A stretch of DNA of 6,326 nucleotides, taken from assembly GCA_002315325.1 (NCBI GenBank), contig DCGU01000037.1, positions 1,001 through 7,326 on the forward strand. The letters are read 5' to 3'. A program made the position numbers and the translations under genes. The notes under the pieces are model-generated. The model was not told where the DNA came from, did no database searches, and worked only from the letters and a program-made list of their open reading frames with translations. This DNA is from Clostridiales bacterium UBA1770 (GTDB taxonomy: Bacteria; Bacillota; Clostridia; Oscillospirales; CAG-272). Each line of letters begins with the position of its first letter. The first letter of the stretch is position 1. This document shows, piece by piece, positions 1 to 5,733 of the stretch.

Positions 1-690
1 CAAATCGGCGCGGCGGCAGCCGCTGCCGGCGTACGGATGTCATTACACGCCCCGTATTTCATTTCCCTGTCCGGCGTCGATCCCGAAACGCGGTTGAAAA
101 GCGTCGGCTATATCACGCAGTCCTTGCGTGCCGCCGAACTGTTGGGCGCCGAAACCATCGTCATTCACAGCGGCAGTGCCGGCAAGATTGACCGCCGCGA
201 GGCCATGCGCCTGTCCTGCGATACGCTGGAAGCAGTGCTGCAGGAAATCGGCGATGCTTACGCCGGCATTCAAATGGGCATCGAGACCATGGGAAAACTG
301 AACCAGCTCGGCACGCTGGAAGAGGTCATTGAGCAATGCAAGGTCAGCAAGCGGTACGCGCCCGTGGTGGACTTCGGTCACCTGAATGCGCGGGAGAACG
401 GCTGCTTCCCGGATGCCGACAGCTACCGCCGCGTCTTTGACCGCATCGCCACCGAACTCGGTGACGATTACGCCAAATATATGCATTGCCACTTTTCCAA
501 GATTGAATACACGGGTGCCGGAGAGAAAAAGCACCTCACGTTTGAGGATACGGTCTACGGTCCCGCCTTCGAACCGCTGATGGAAGCGGTTGCCCGCGAA
601 AACCTTTGTCCCACGTTTATTTGCGAGTCCGCCGGCACACAGGCCGAAGACGCGCTGACCATGAAAAAATATTATCAGAGCGTTCGCTGA
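1..690 (+). CDS. Endonuclease IV-like TIM-barrel protein (AP endonuclease 2 family), 5'-truncated
   Basis: The reading frame is open from the first base; the Met at nt 37 is internal, because conserved-looking residues (GVR before MSLHAPYF) precede it. About 50-65 N-terminal residues are probably missing. Counting from the Met at nt 37, the metal-ligand pattern of endonuclease IV is largely visible: SLHAPYF (H4), IVIHSG (H44), GIETMG (E83), VDFGHLNAR (D112, H115), MHCHFSK (H150), KKH (H166) and FICES (E197). Classical members of the family cut DNA 5' to abasic sites using a three-metal centre in the cytoplasm. One position differs: the Asp of the usual DxH pair is K164 here. The long HFSKIEYTGAGEKKH segment and the CESAGTQAEDA ending are also not those of E. 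coli Nfo, so this may be a divergent branch related to sugar-phosphate isomerase/epimerase-like TIM barrels. It stops 26 nt before the downstream peptidase gene and is probably co-transcribed with it. Family assignment is firm; the AP-endonuclease activity is not. Confidence 0.82.
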   Translation, partial: QIGAAAAAAGVRMSLHAPYFISLSGVDPETRLKSVGYITQSLRAAELLGAETIVIHSGSAGKIDRREAMRLSCDTLEAVLQEIGDAYAGIQMGIETMGKLNQLGTLEEVIEQCKVSKRYAPVVDFGHLNARENGCFPDADSYRRVFDRIATELGDDYAKYMHCHFSKIEYTGAGEKKHLTFEDTVYGPAFEPLMEAVARENLCPTFICESAGTQAEDALTMKKYYQSVR

Positions 691-704
691 TCGGCGGCAC
701 TCAA

Positions 705-710
705 AAGGAG
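705..710 (+). promoter_or_regulatory. Ribosome binding site of the M24B peptidase gene
   Basis: AAGGAG lies six bases before the ATG at 717. It fixes the start there rather than at the in-frame ATG at 606, which lies inside the upstream gene. It sits in the 26-nt gap after the upstream stop codon. Confidence 0.85.
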
Positions 711-716
711 AGTTAT

Positions 717-1799
717 ATGACACATTTACAAAAGTTTCAGGACGCGCTGAAAGCCGCCGGTGCCGATGCCGCCATCATCAATTCCGGTATCAATCAGCGG
801 TATCTTTCCGCCTTTGATTTCCAGGACGGTTACGTCGTCGTGGCCCGTGAGCGCGCATGGCTCGTCACCGACTTCCGCTACACCGAGGCTGCCCGCGCCG
901 CCTGTGCCGGTACCGGCTTTGAGGTTTCCATTCCGCAGGGCGGCATGCTGAAATCCATTTATGCAGACCTCAAGGGCATCGGTGCCAAAGAGGTATTGGT
1001 CGAGGAAAACGACCTGTCCCTGTCCGCATTCGATACCTTTAAGAAAATCATGCCCGATTTCAATCTGGCCGGCGGTGCTTCCGCCATTTGTGAAAAACTG
1101 CGCCTGTTCAAGGACGACGAAGAATTGAAACTGATGGACGACGCGCAAAAGATTACCGACGCGGCCTTTGCGCACATCGTCAAGACGATTAAACCCGATA
1201 TGACGGAAATCGACGTCGCGCTGGAACTGGAATTCTATATGCGTTCCCACGGTGCCGAGGCCGAGGCCTTCCAAACCATCGCCGTATCCGGCACCGCTTC
1301 CTCCCGCCCGCACGGCGTGCCCCGTCCCGTCAAATTGGAAAAGGGCTTCCTCACCATGGACTTCGGTGCCCGCGTGGACGGTTACAATTCCGATATGACC
1401 CGCACCATTGTCATCGGTAAAGCCGACGAAGACGTGAAAAAAGTTTACAACACGGTTAAGGCTGCACAGCAGGCCGCCCTTGACGTATTGAAGGAAGGCA
1501 TCTCCTGCCATTACGTGGACCAAGTTGCCCGCGACCTGATTGAGAATGCCGGCTATCACGGTTGCTTCGGTCACGGTTTGGGTCACGGCGTGGGCCTGCT
1601 CATTCACGAAGCACCCCGCTTCTCCCCCTCCGCTCCCATGGACAGCCTGTTGACAAGAGGCCACGTCGTCACCGTGGAGCCCGGCATTTACCTGGAGGGC
1701 AAATACGGCTGCCGTATCGAGGATATGATCTGCGTCAAACCCGACGGCACGATCTACAACTTTACTAAATCCGTAAAAGATTTAATTGAAATCTATTAA
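717..1799 (+). CDS. Xaa-Pro aminopeptidase/dipeptidase family protein (M24B metallopeptidase)
   Basis: This encodes a 360-residue cytoplasmic metallopeptidase with no signal peptide. Residues 1 to about 128 form the creatinase-type N-terminal domain (SGINQRYLSAFDFQDGY, then VTDFRYTEAA). Residues from about 135 form the pita-bread catalytic domain. All five M24 metal ligands are visible: D215 and D226 (MDFGARVDGYNSDMTRT), H290 (HGLGHGVG), E321 (VTVEPGIY) and E335 (RIED). The additional active-site histidines H199 (RPHG) and H297 (LIHEAP) are also present. Family members remove an N-terminal residue preceding proline or split Xaa-Pro dipeptides, using two Mn or Co ions, and take part in peptide recycling. 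The length matches short Firmicutes forms and E. coli YpdF (about 360 aa) rather than E. coli PepP (about 440 aa), so aminopeptidase and prolidase activity cannot be separated by eye. It follows the endonuclease IV-like gene by 26 nt and is followed by a strong terminator, which suggests it is the last gene of its transcript. Confidence 0.93.
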   Translation: MTHLQKFQDALKAAGADAAIINSGINQRYLSAFDFQDGYVVVARERAWLVTDFRYTEAARAACAGTGFEVSIPQGGMLKSIYADLKGIGAKEVLVEENDLSLSAFDTFKKIMPDFNLAGGASAICEKLRLFKDDEELKLMDDAQKITDAAFAHIVKTIKPDMTEIDVALELEFYMRSHGAEAEAFQTIAVSGTASSRPHGVPRPVKLEKGFLTMDFGARVDGYNSDMTRTIVIGKADEDVKKVYNTVKAAQQAALDVLKEGISCHYVDQVARDLIENAGYHGCFGHGLGHGVGLLIHEAPRFSPSAPMDSLLTRGHVVTVEPGIYLEGKYGCRIEDMICVKPDGTIYNFTKSVKDLIEIY

Positions 1800-1824
1800 T
1801 TTACAAATAATCCACTCGTTTCAC

Positions 1825-1858
1825 AAAAAAGGAACTGCCGCGCGGCAGTTCCTTTTTT
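1825..1858. terminator. Bidirectional Rho-independent terminator shared by convergent genes
   Basis: GGAACTGCCG (1831-1840) and CGGCAGTTCC (1843-1852) are perfect inverted repeats around a CG centre, realistically a 9-bp stem with a GCGC loop. A6 precedes the stem at 1825-1830 and T6 follows it at 1853-1858. The structure therefore has a U-tract on both strands. It ends the plus-strand peptidase transcript (stop at 1799) and the minus-strand glycogen operon (glgA stop at 1869). Confidence 0.93.
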
Positions 1859-1868
1859 GCTTATACCT

Positions 1869-3320
1869 TTATAATCCTTGATAGAGTTCAATGTAATTGG
1901 AAGCCGATGAATTCCATGAAAAATCAGTAGTCATTATTTTCTGTACCAGCTTTTTGCGGCGGTCCACGTCTCGCCACAGGGCTATGGCCGCACGGGTACG
2001 CTCGGCCAGTTCGTCGGACACGTAGTTGGCAAACGTAAAGCCGTTACCGCGGAGTTCCCCGTTTTCATCCTCCCAATACCCCTTGATGGAGTCGTACAAA
2101 CCGCCCGTTTCACGCACCACGGGAATGGCGCCGTAACGGGAGGCAATCATCTGCGACAGGCCGCAGGGCTCGCTCTTGGAGGGCATAATGAAGATATCGG
2201 CGGCCGCGTAAACCTTGCGTGCCAAATCCCTGTCATATTGAATGAGGGCACGAACCTTGTTATTGTATTTCGATTCCAAATAACGGAAGAAATCCTCGAA
2301 AGCAGATTCACCCTTGCCGAGTACCACCAGCTGCACGTTATCGTTTGCAACCAAATTTTCCATCATTTCACGCACCAGGTCCAGGCCTTTGTGCCCTGCC
2401 AAGCGGGAAATAATCGCCATCATCGGTACGTCCTTATCCTGCGGCAGTCCAAGGTCGGCCTGCAGGGCAATCTTGTTTTTGAGCTTGTTGGGGATGGAAC
2501 GTTCGGAATAATGGGCCGCCAGAACGGGGTCCTTGAAAGGGTCGTAGTACACGTAGTCAATCCCGTTGAGTATGCCGGAAAGCTTATTCTGGTTGGCCAG
2601 CAGCACGTGCCACAAACCGTGGGAATACGTCGGCGTCAGAATTTCGCGGGCATATCGGGGGCTGACCGTGGTGACGCGGTCGGCACAGACGATAGCGCCC
2701 TTCATCAGGTTCATGCAGCCGTCGTACTGCATATCGTGGTAGGCGCTGCCGGGCAGGCCGTACAGATCTTCCAACAGGTCCATACTGTATTTGCCCTGGT
2801 ATTCAATGTTATGGATTGTGAACACGGTACGCATATAGCCGTACCCCGTTCTTTGCCGATAGATATGATTCAGATAGACGATGGTCAACGCTGCCTGCCA
2901 GTCGTGCGCGTGCAACACGTCCGGGAAAAAGTCGACGTGCGGCATCATTTCCAGCACGGCACGGCAGAAATAAGCAAAGCGCTCGCCGTCGTCGTACTCC
3001 CCGTACAGGGCGTCCCGTTTAAAGTACTGTTCGTTATCGATAAAATAATACGTCACACCGTCCTTGACCAGTGACCGCACACCGCAATACTGGTGACGCC
3101 AGCCGAGGTCCACGTAGAACACGACAGGGTCGCTCATTTGTGCACGCCATTCCTCTTTGATGGAGGCGTAGAGCGGCAGAGCGACACGCACGTCGCAATC
3201 CCCGCCCGACGCGGCCTGTATGGCGGCAGGCAGTGAACCCATCACGTCACCCAAACCCCCGGTCGCGGCAAACGGCAGCACTTCGGCACCGACGAATAAT
3301 ATCTTTTTCTTTTCTCCCAT
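1869..3320 (-). CDS. glgA: Glycogen synthase (ADP-glucose type, GT5)
   Basis: This encodes a 483-residue GT-B glycosyltransferase that transfers glucose from ADP-glucose to the non-reducing end of an alpha-1,4-glucan in the cytoplasm. The N-terminal Rossmann domain begins KKILFVGAEVLPFAATGGLGDV. The acceptor-side HDWQAAL motif holds H139. In the C-terminal domain, SRLAGHKGLD (R306, K311), PSKSEPCGL (E384) and VRETGGL form the nucleotide-sugar site. The length is normal for bacterial GlgA (about 477). One oddity is the N-terminal KTGGL signature, which reads ATGGL: A19 replaces the lysine that contacts ADP-glucose in E. coli GlgA. The start is uncertain. The ATG at 3320 gives the usual short leader and has GGGGA about six bases upstream; the in-frame ATG at 3332 adds only MGII and has a small hairpin immediately before it. 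This is the last gene of the glgB-glgC-glgD-glgA series, followed after about 10 nt by the shared terminator. Confidence 0.95.
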   Translation of the reverse strand: MGEKKKILFVGAEVLPFAATGGLGDVMGSLPAAIQAASGGDCDVRVALPLYASIKEEWRAQMSDPVVFYVDLGWRHQYCGVRSLVKDGVTYYFIDNEQYFKRDALYGEYDDGERFAYFCRAVLEMMPHVDFFPDVLHAHDWQAALTIVYLNHIYRQRTGYGYMRTVFTIHNIEYQGKYSMDLLEDLYGLPGSAYHDMQYDGCMNLMKGAIVCADRVTTVSPRYAREILTPTYSHGLWHVLLANQNKLSGILNGIDYVYYDPFKDPVLAAHYSERSIPNKLKNKIALQADLGLPQDKDVPMMAIISRLAGHKGLDLVREMMENLVANDNVQLVVLGKGESAFEDFFRYLESKYNNKVRALIQYDRDLARKVYAAADIFIMPSKSEPCGLSQMIASRYGAIPVVRETGGLYDSIKGYWEDENGELRGNGFTFANYVSDELAERTRAAIALWRDVDRRKKLVQKIMTTDFSWNSSASNYIELYQGL

Positions 3321-3332
3321 AATAATCCCCAT

Positions 3333-3347
3333 ACCGCCACAGGCGGT
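3333..3347. repeat. Small inverted repeat just upstream of glgA
   Basis: ACCGCC, a three-base ACA spacer and GGCGGT form a perfect 6-bp GC-rich hairpin in the 40-nt glgD-glgA gap, ending directly against the upstream candidate glgA ATG (3332). It has no U-tract, so it is not an intrinsic terminator. It could hide the upstream start, favouring the ATG at 3320, or mark an mRNA-processing or stability point. Six pairs can also arise by chance. Confidence 0.4.
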
Positions 3348-3372
3348 TCAAGTTGAATTTATTTTTGCGTGA

Positions 3373-4503
3373 TTACACGATTTGGTTCTTACAGATGAAG
3401 AACGGCATGGACTCGTGGCCCGAGAGCAGGCGGTTGTCGCGAATGACGACGTTTTTATCGGTCACAACGCAATTGAGCTGCGCACCGGCACCGACGTAGG
3501 TGTCCTGCATCAAGACGGAATTACGTACCACAGCACCCGCACCGACGTGCACACCGCGGAACAAAATGCAGTTTTCCACCACACCGTCAATCTGACAGCC
3601 GTCAGCCACCAAGGCCCCCTTGACAGATGCCTTTTCCCCGTACAACGTGGGGGGCATATTGCGGACCTTGGTCAAAATCGGACGGTTCTTGACCTCGAAC
3701 AGTGCCGCGCGGACTTCGGGCCGCAGCAGCGCCATCGAACCGGCAAAATATTCCGGCAAGGAATTGAAATGGGCAAAATACCCTTCGTACAGCAGAGCCC
3801 CGATGCGCAGTGTATGCAGCTGCGGCCGCAGTAAATCGCGGTACAGGCCTTTAAGCCCGTGCGCCGTCGCGCGTGCGAGCATCGTCAAAAGCATCTGGCG
3901 GGACAAAATCATAATCTGGCAGGAAATCTGCAGGGGACATTGCTCACCCTGATAATCGGTGATATCCGTCACGCGGCCTGCCGCATCCGTTTCAATCACG
4001 TACGAGCCGCTCAGTCCCGGTTCGTGGGACGGTTCGCGCACGGGGTGCGTAACAATCGTCACGTCATTGCCGGAAGCGGCGTGATATTTGACCATTTCTT
4101 CATAGTCCATATTGCAGACGCAGTTGCCGTCCACCAGCACAAAATAATCCTCGTTGCGGCGGCGGACAAACTCGATATTGTCCACCAGAGCACCGAGTCG
4201 CGTCGGCATGGCATGCGAGCTTGCCCCCGTTGTCGCCATAGGCGGCAAAATACGCAAACCGCCGGAACGTCGTGCCAAATCCCAGTCCTTACCGCCGCCG
4301 ATATGGTCGACGAGTGACTGGTAATTGGCATTGGTAATCAATCCCACACTGCTGATCCCGGAGTTCACCATATTGGACAGGGCAAAATCGATCAAACGGA
4401 AGCGGCCGCCGAACGGCACGCTGGAAATGGCGCGGCGCTGCGCGAGTTCGGGCAGCTTATAATCGTCTACGTTTGCAAAAATAATACCGGCAATAGTCAT
4501 CAT
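3373..4503 (-). CDS. glgD: ADP-glucose pyrophosphorylase regulatory-type subunit GlgD
   Basis: This 376-residue paralogue of GlgC begins MMTIAGIIFANVDDYKL. The start at 4503 is chosen because a GAGGGGG ribosome binding site lies five bases upstream; an ATG at 4500 is also possible. The nucleotidyltransferase fold is kept (SVPFGGRFRLIDFALSN at about 28-44, DWDLARRSGGLRILPP at 73-88), and a left-handed beta-helix of hexapeptide repeats runs from about 285 to the end. The catalytic apparatus is gone. The GGxGxRL loop is replaced by FANVDDYKL, the metal-binding Asp of GDHI is N127 (DGNCV), the EKP glucose-1-phosphate lysine motif is ITDYQG, and the Asp of DVGT is H245 (AHFNS). This fits the known GlgD role in Firmicutes, a largely inactive partner that raises the activity or modifies the regulation of GlgC in a GlgC/GlgD heterotetramer. 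The gene starts 10 nt after the glgC stop, implying coupled translation and matched dosage. Confidence 0.95.
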   Translation of the reverse strand: MMTIAGIIFANVDDYKLPELAQRRAISSVPFGGRFRLIDFALSNMVNSGISSVGLITNANYQSLVDHIGGGKDWDLARRSGGLRILPPMATTGASSHAMPTRLGALVDNIEFVRRRNEDYFVLVDGNCVCNMDYEEMVKYHAASGNDVTIVTHPVREPSHEPGLSGSYVIETDAAGRVTDITDYQGEQCPLQISCQIMILSRQMLLTMLARATAHGLKGLYRDLLRPQLHTLRIGALLYEGYFAHFNSLPEYFAGSMALLRPEVRAALFEVKNRPILTKVRNMPPTLYGEKASVKGALVADGCQIDGVVENCILFRGVHVGAGAVVRNSVLMQDTYVGAGAQLNCVVTDKNVVIRDNRLLSGHESMPFFICKNQIV

Positions 4504-4508
4504 CGCGT

Positions 4509-4515
4509 CCCCCTC
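4509..4515 (-). promoter_or_regulatory. glgD ribosome binding site overlapping the glgC stop codon
   Basis: On the minus strand the glgC stop TGA runs directly into GGGGG, giving GAGGGGG five bases before the glgD ATG. The last two bases of the stop are thus part of the ribosome binding site, an arrangement suited to translational coupling of the two subunits. Confidence 0.75.
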
Positions 4516-5698
4516 ACTTCTTTTCCAGCATAGCACCGGGCTTGACGGTTTCGTTCGGTGCAACCGCATAATCGCGGCCGATCAACGTAATACCGGCTCC
4601 GCGGTCGGCGTTGCTGCCGACAACGGCACCTTTACCGACGTTGACGTTCTCGGCAAGAATCGAATACTCTACCTTGGCGCCTTCTTCCACCGTGACGTTC
4701 GCCAGCAGCACACTGTCCGCAACGACAGCACCGCGTGCAACCTTCACACCGCGGCCGAGTACGCTGTGAATCACCGTACCCTCCACCACGCAGCCCTCGG
4801 CAATGGAGCTGTTTTCCACCTGCGCATTCAGGCCGATAAACTGCGGGGCAGATGCCATGTGGCGGGAATAAATACGCCAATTTTGATTGGCCAAAGACAG
4901 CACCGGTTTTTCGCCGAGCAAATCCATATTGGCTTCCCACAGCGATGCAATGGTACCGACGTCCTTCCAATAACCCTTGAAAGGATACGCCATCATCTTC
5001 TCGCCGGCGGCCAACATATCGGGGATGATATTTTTACCGAAATCATATGACGAATCGGGATTTTCGGCATCGGCACGCAAATAGTCAAACAGCTTATCCT
5101 TGGTAAAGATGTAGATACCCATACTTGCCTTGGTGCTGTCCGGGTTCTTCGGCTTTTCGGTAAACTTATAAATGGTACCGTCGTCATAGGCACTCATAAT
5201 ACCGAAGCGGCTTGCCTCGGACAGCGGAACCTCCAGCACGGCAATCGTGCAGGCTGCCCCTTTTTCCTTATGGTAGTCCAGCATGGCGGCATAATCCATT
5301 TGATAAATATGGTCACCGGACAAAATCAGGACGTATTCGGGGTCGTACTGCTCGATGAATTCCATATTTTGGTAAATGGCGTTGGCTGTACCGCGGTACC
5401 AGTCGGCACCGTCGTGCCCCTGATAGGGCGGCAGGATTTTAACGCCGCCGTAGATACGGTCAAGGTCCCACGGCAAACCGTTACCGATATAGTCGTTGAG
5501 TTCCAACGGCTGATACTGTGTCAGTACACCGACGGAATCGATACCGGAATTGATACAGTTGGAAAGCGGGAAATCGATAATGCGGTACTTGCCGCCGAAA
5601 GCGACGGCCGGTTTGGCCGTTTTACGCGTCAATGCGTACAAGCGGCTTCCCTGTCCGCCGGCCAATAGCATGGCGACACATTCTTTTTTGCCGAACAT
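4514..5698 (-). CDS. glgC: Glucose-1-phosphate adenylyltransferase catalytic subunit
   Basis: This 394-residue enzyme makes ADP-glucose and pyrophosphate from ATP and glucose-1-phosphate, the committed and allosterically controlled step of bacterial glycogen synthesis. The nucleotidyltransferase domain shows the nucleotide-binding loop AGGQGSRL (13-20), AKPAVAFGGKYRIIDFPLSN (28-47), GDHIYQMDY with D129, FTEKPKNP with K182, and GYWKDVGT with D246. These are the expected metal and glucose-1-phosphate residues, so catalysis looks intact. A left-handed beta-helix of hexapeptide repeats follows from about residue 290, the domain that mediates allosteric control and oligomerisation in this family. 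The length is typical of Firmicutes GlgC (about 380-400). The start is set by AAGGAGG seven bases upstream. The gene lies 35 nt after glgB and 10 nt before glgD. Its regulator cannot be read from the sequence; Firmicutes enzymes are often weakly regulated and depend on GlgD. Confidence 0.97.
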   Translation of the reverse strand: MFGKKECVAMLLAGGQGSRLYALTRKTAKPAVAFGGKYRIIDFPLSNCINSGIDSVGVLTQYQPLELNDYIGNGLPWDLDRIYGGVKILPPYQGHDGADWYRGTANAIYQNMEFIEQYDPEYVLILSGDHIYQMDYAAMLDYHKEKGAACTIAVLEVPLSEASRFGIMSAYDDGTIYKFTEKPKNPDSTKASMGIYIFTKDKLFDYLRADAENPDSSYDFGKNIIPDMLAAGEKMMAYPFKGYWKDVGTIASLWEANMDLLGEKPVLSLANQNWRIYSRHMASAPQFIGLNAQVENSSIAEGCVVEGTVIHSVLGRGVKVARGAVVADSVLLANVTVEEGAKVEYSILAENVNVGKGAVVGSNADRGAGITLIGRDYAVAPNETVKPGAMLEKK

Positions 5699-5705
5699 AG
5701 TGGGT

Positions 5706-5712
5706 CCTCCTT
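5706..5712 (-). promoter_or_regulatory. glgC ribosome binding site
   Basis: On the minus strand AAGGAGG stands seven bases before the glgC ATG, inside the 35-nt glgB-glgC gap. It is the strongest ribosome binding site among the glg genes here and settles the start. No separate promoter is visible in that gap. Confidence 0.85.
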
Positions 5713-5733
5713 ACAAATGTATGAAATGGTTAT

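Noticed and set aside
606..716. Upstream ATG extension of the M24B peptidase (37 extra residues)
   Set aside because: The extension lies mostly inside the preceding gene in another frame and is Arg/His-rich without family similarity; the ribosome binding site at 705-710 points to the ATG at 717.
43..723. 226-codon open frame on the minus strand opposite the endonuclease IV-like gene
   Set aside because: It is antisense to a frame with conserved metal-binding motifs and its own translation has no recognisable motif.
726..1664. 312-codon open frame on the minus strand opposite the M24B peptidase gene
   Set aside because: It is fully antisense to a gene with all metal ligands, has no family-like motif in its translation (Gly/Val/His/Gln-rich), and is explained by GC-biased third positions of the real gene.
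2238..3074. 278-codon open frame on the plus strand opposite glgA
   Set aside because: It is a shadow of glgA codon usage: His/Val/Gln-rich translation, no recognisable domain, and no convincing ribosome binding site.
4504..4569. Upstream extension of GlgD (22 extra residues)
   Set aside because: It would overlap the glgC 3' end, and the GAGGGGG site five bases before the ATG at 4503 gives the normal GlgD N-terminus.
5699..5733. Possible internal promoter or terminator in the glgB-glgC gap
   Set aside because: Only 35 bases, with a ribosome binding site but no inverted repeat with a T-tract and no recognisable -35/-10 pair.
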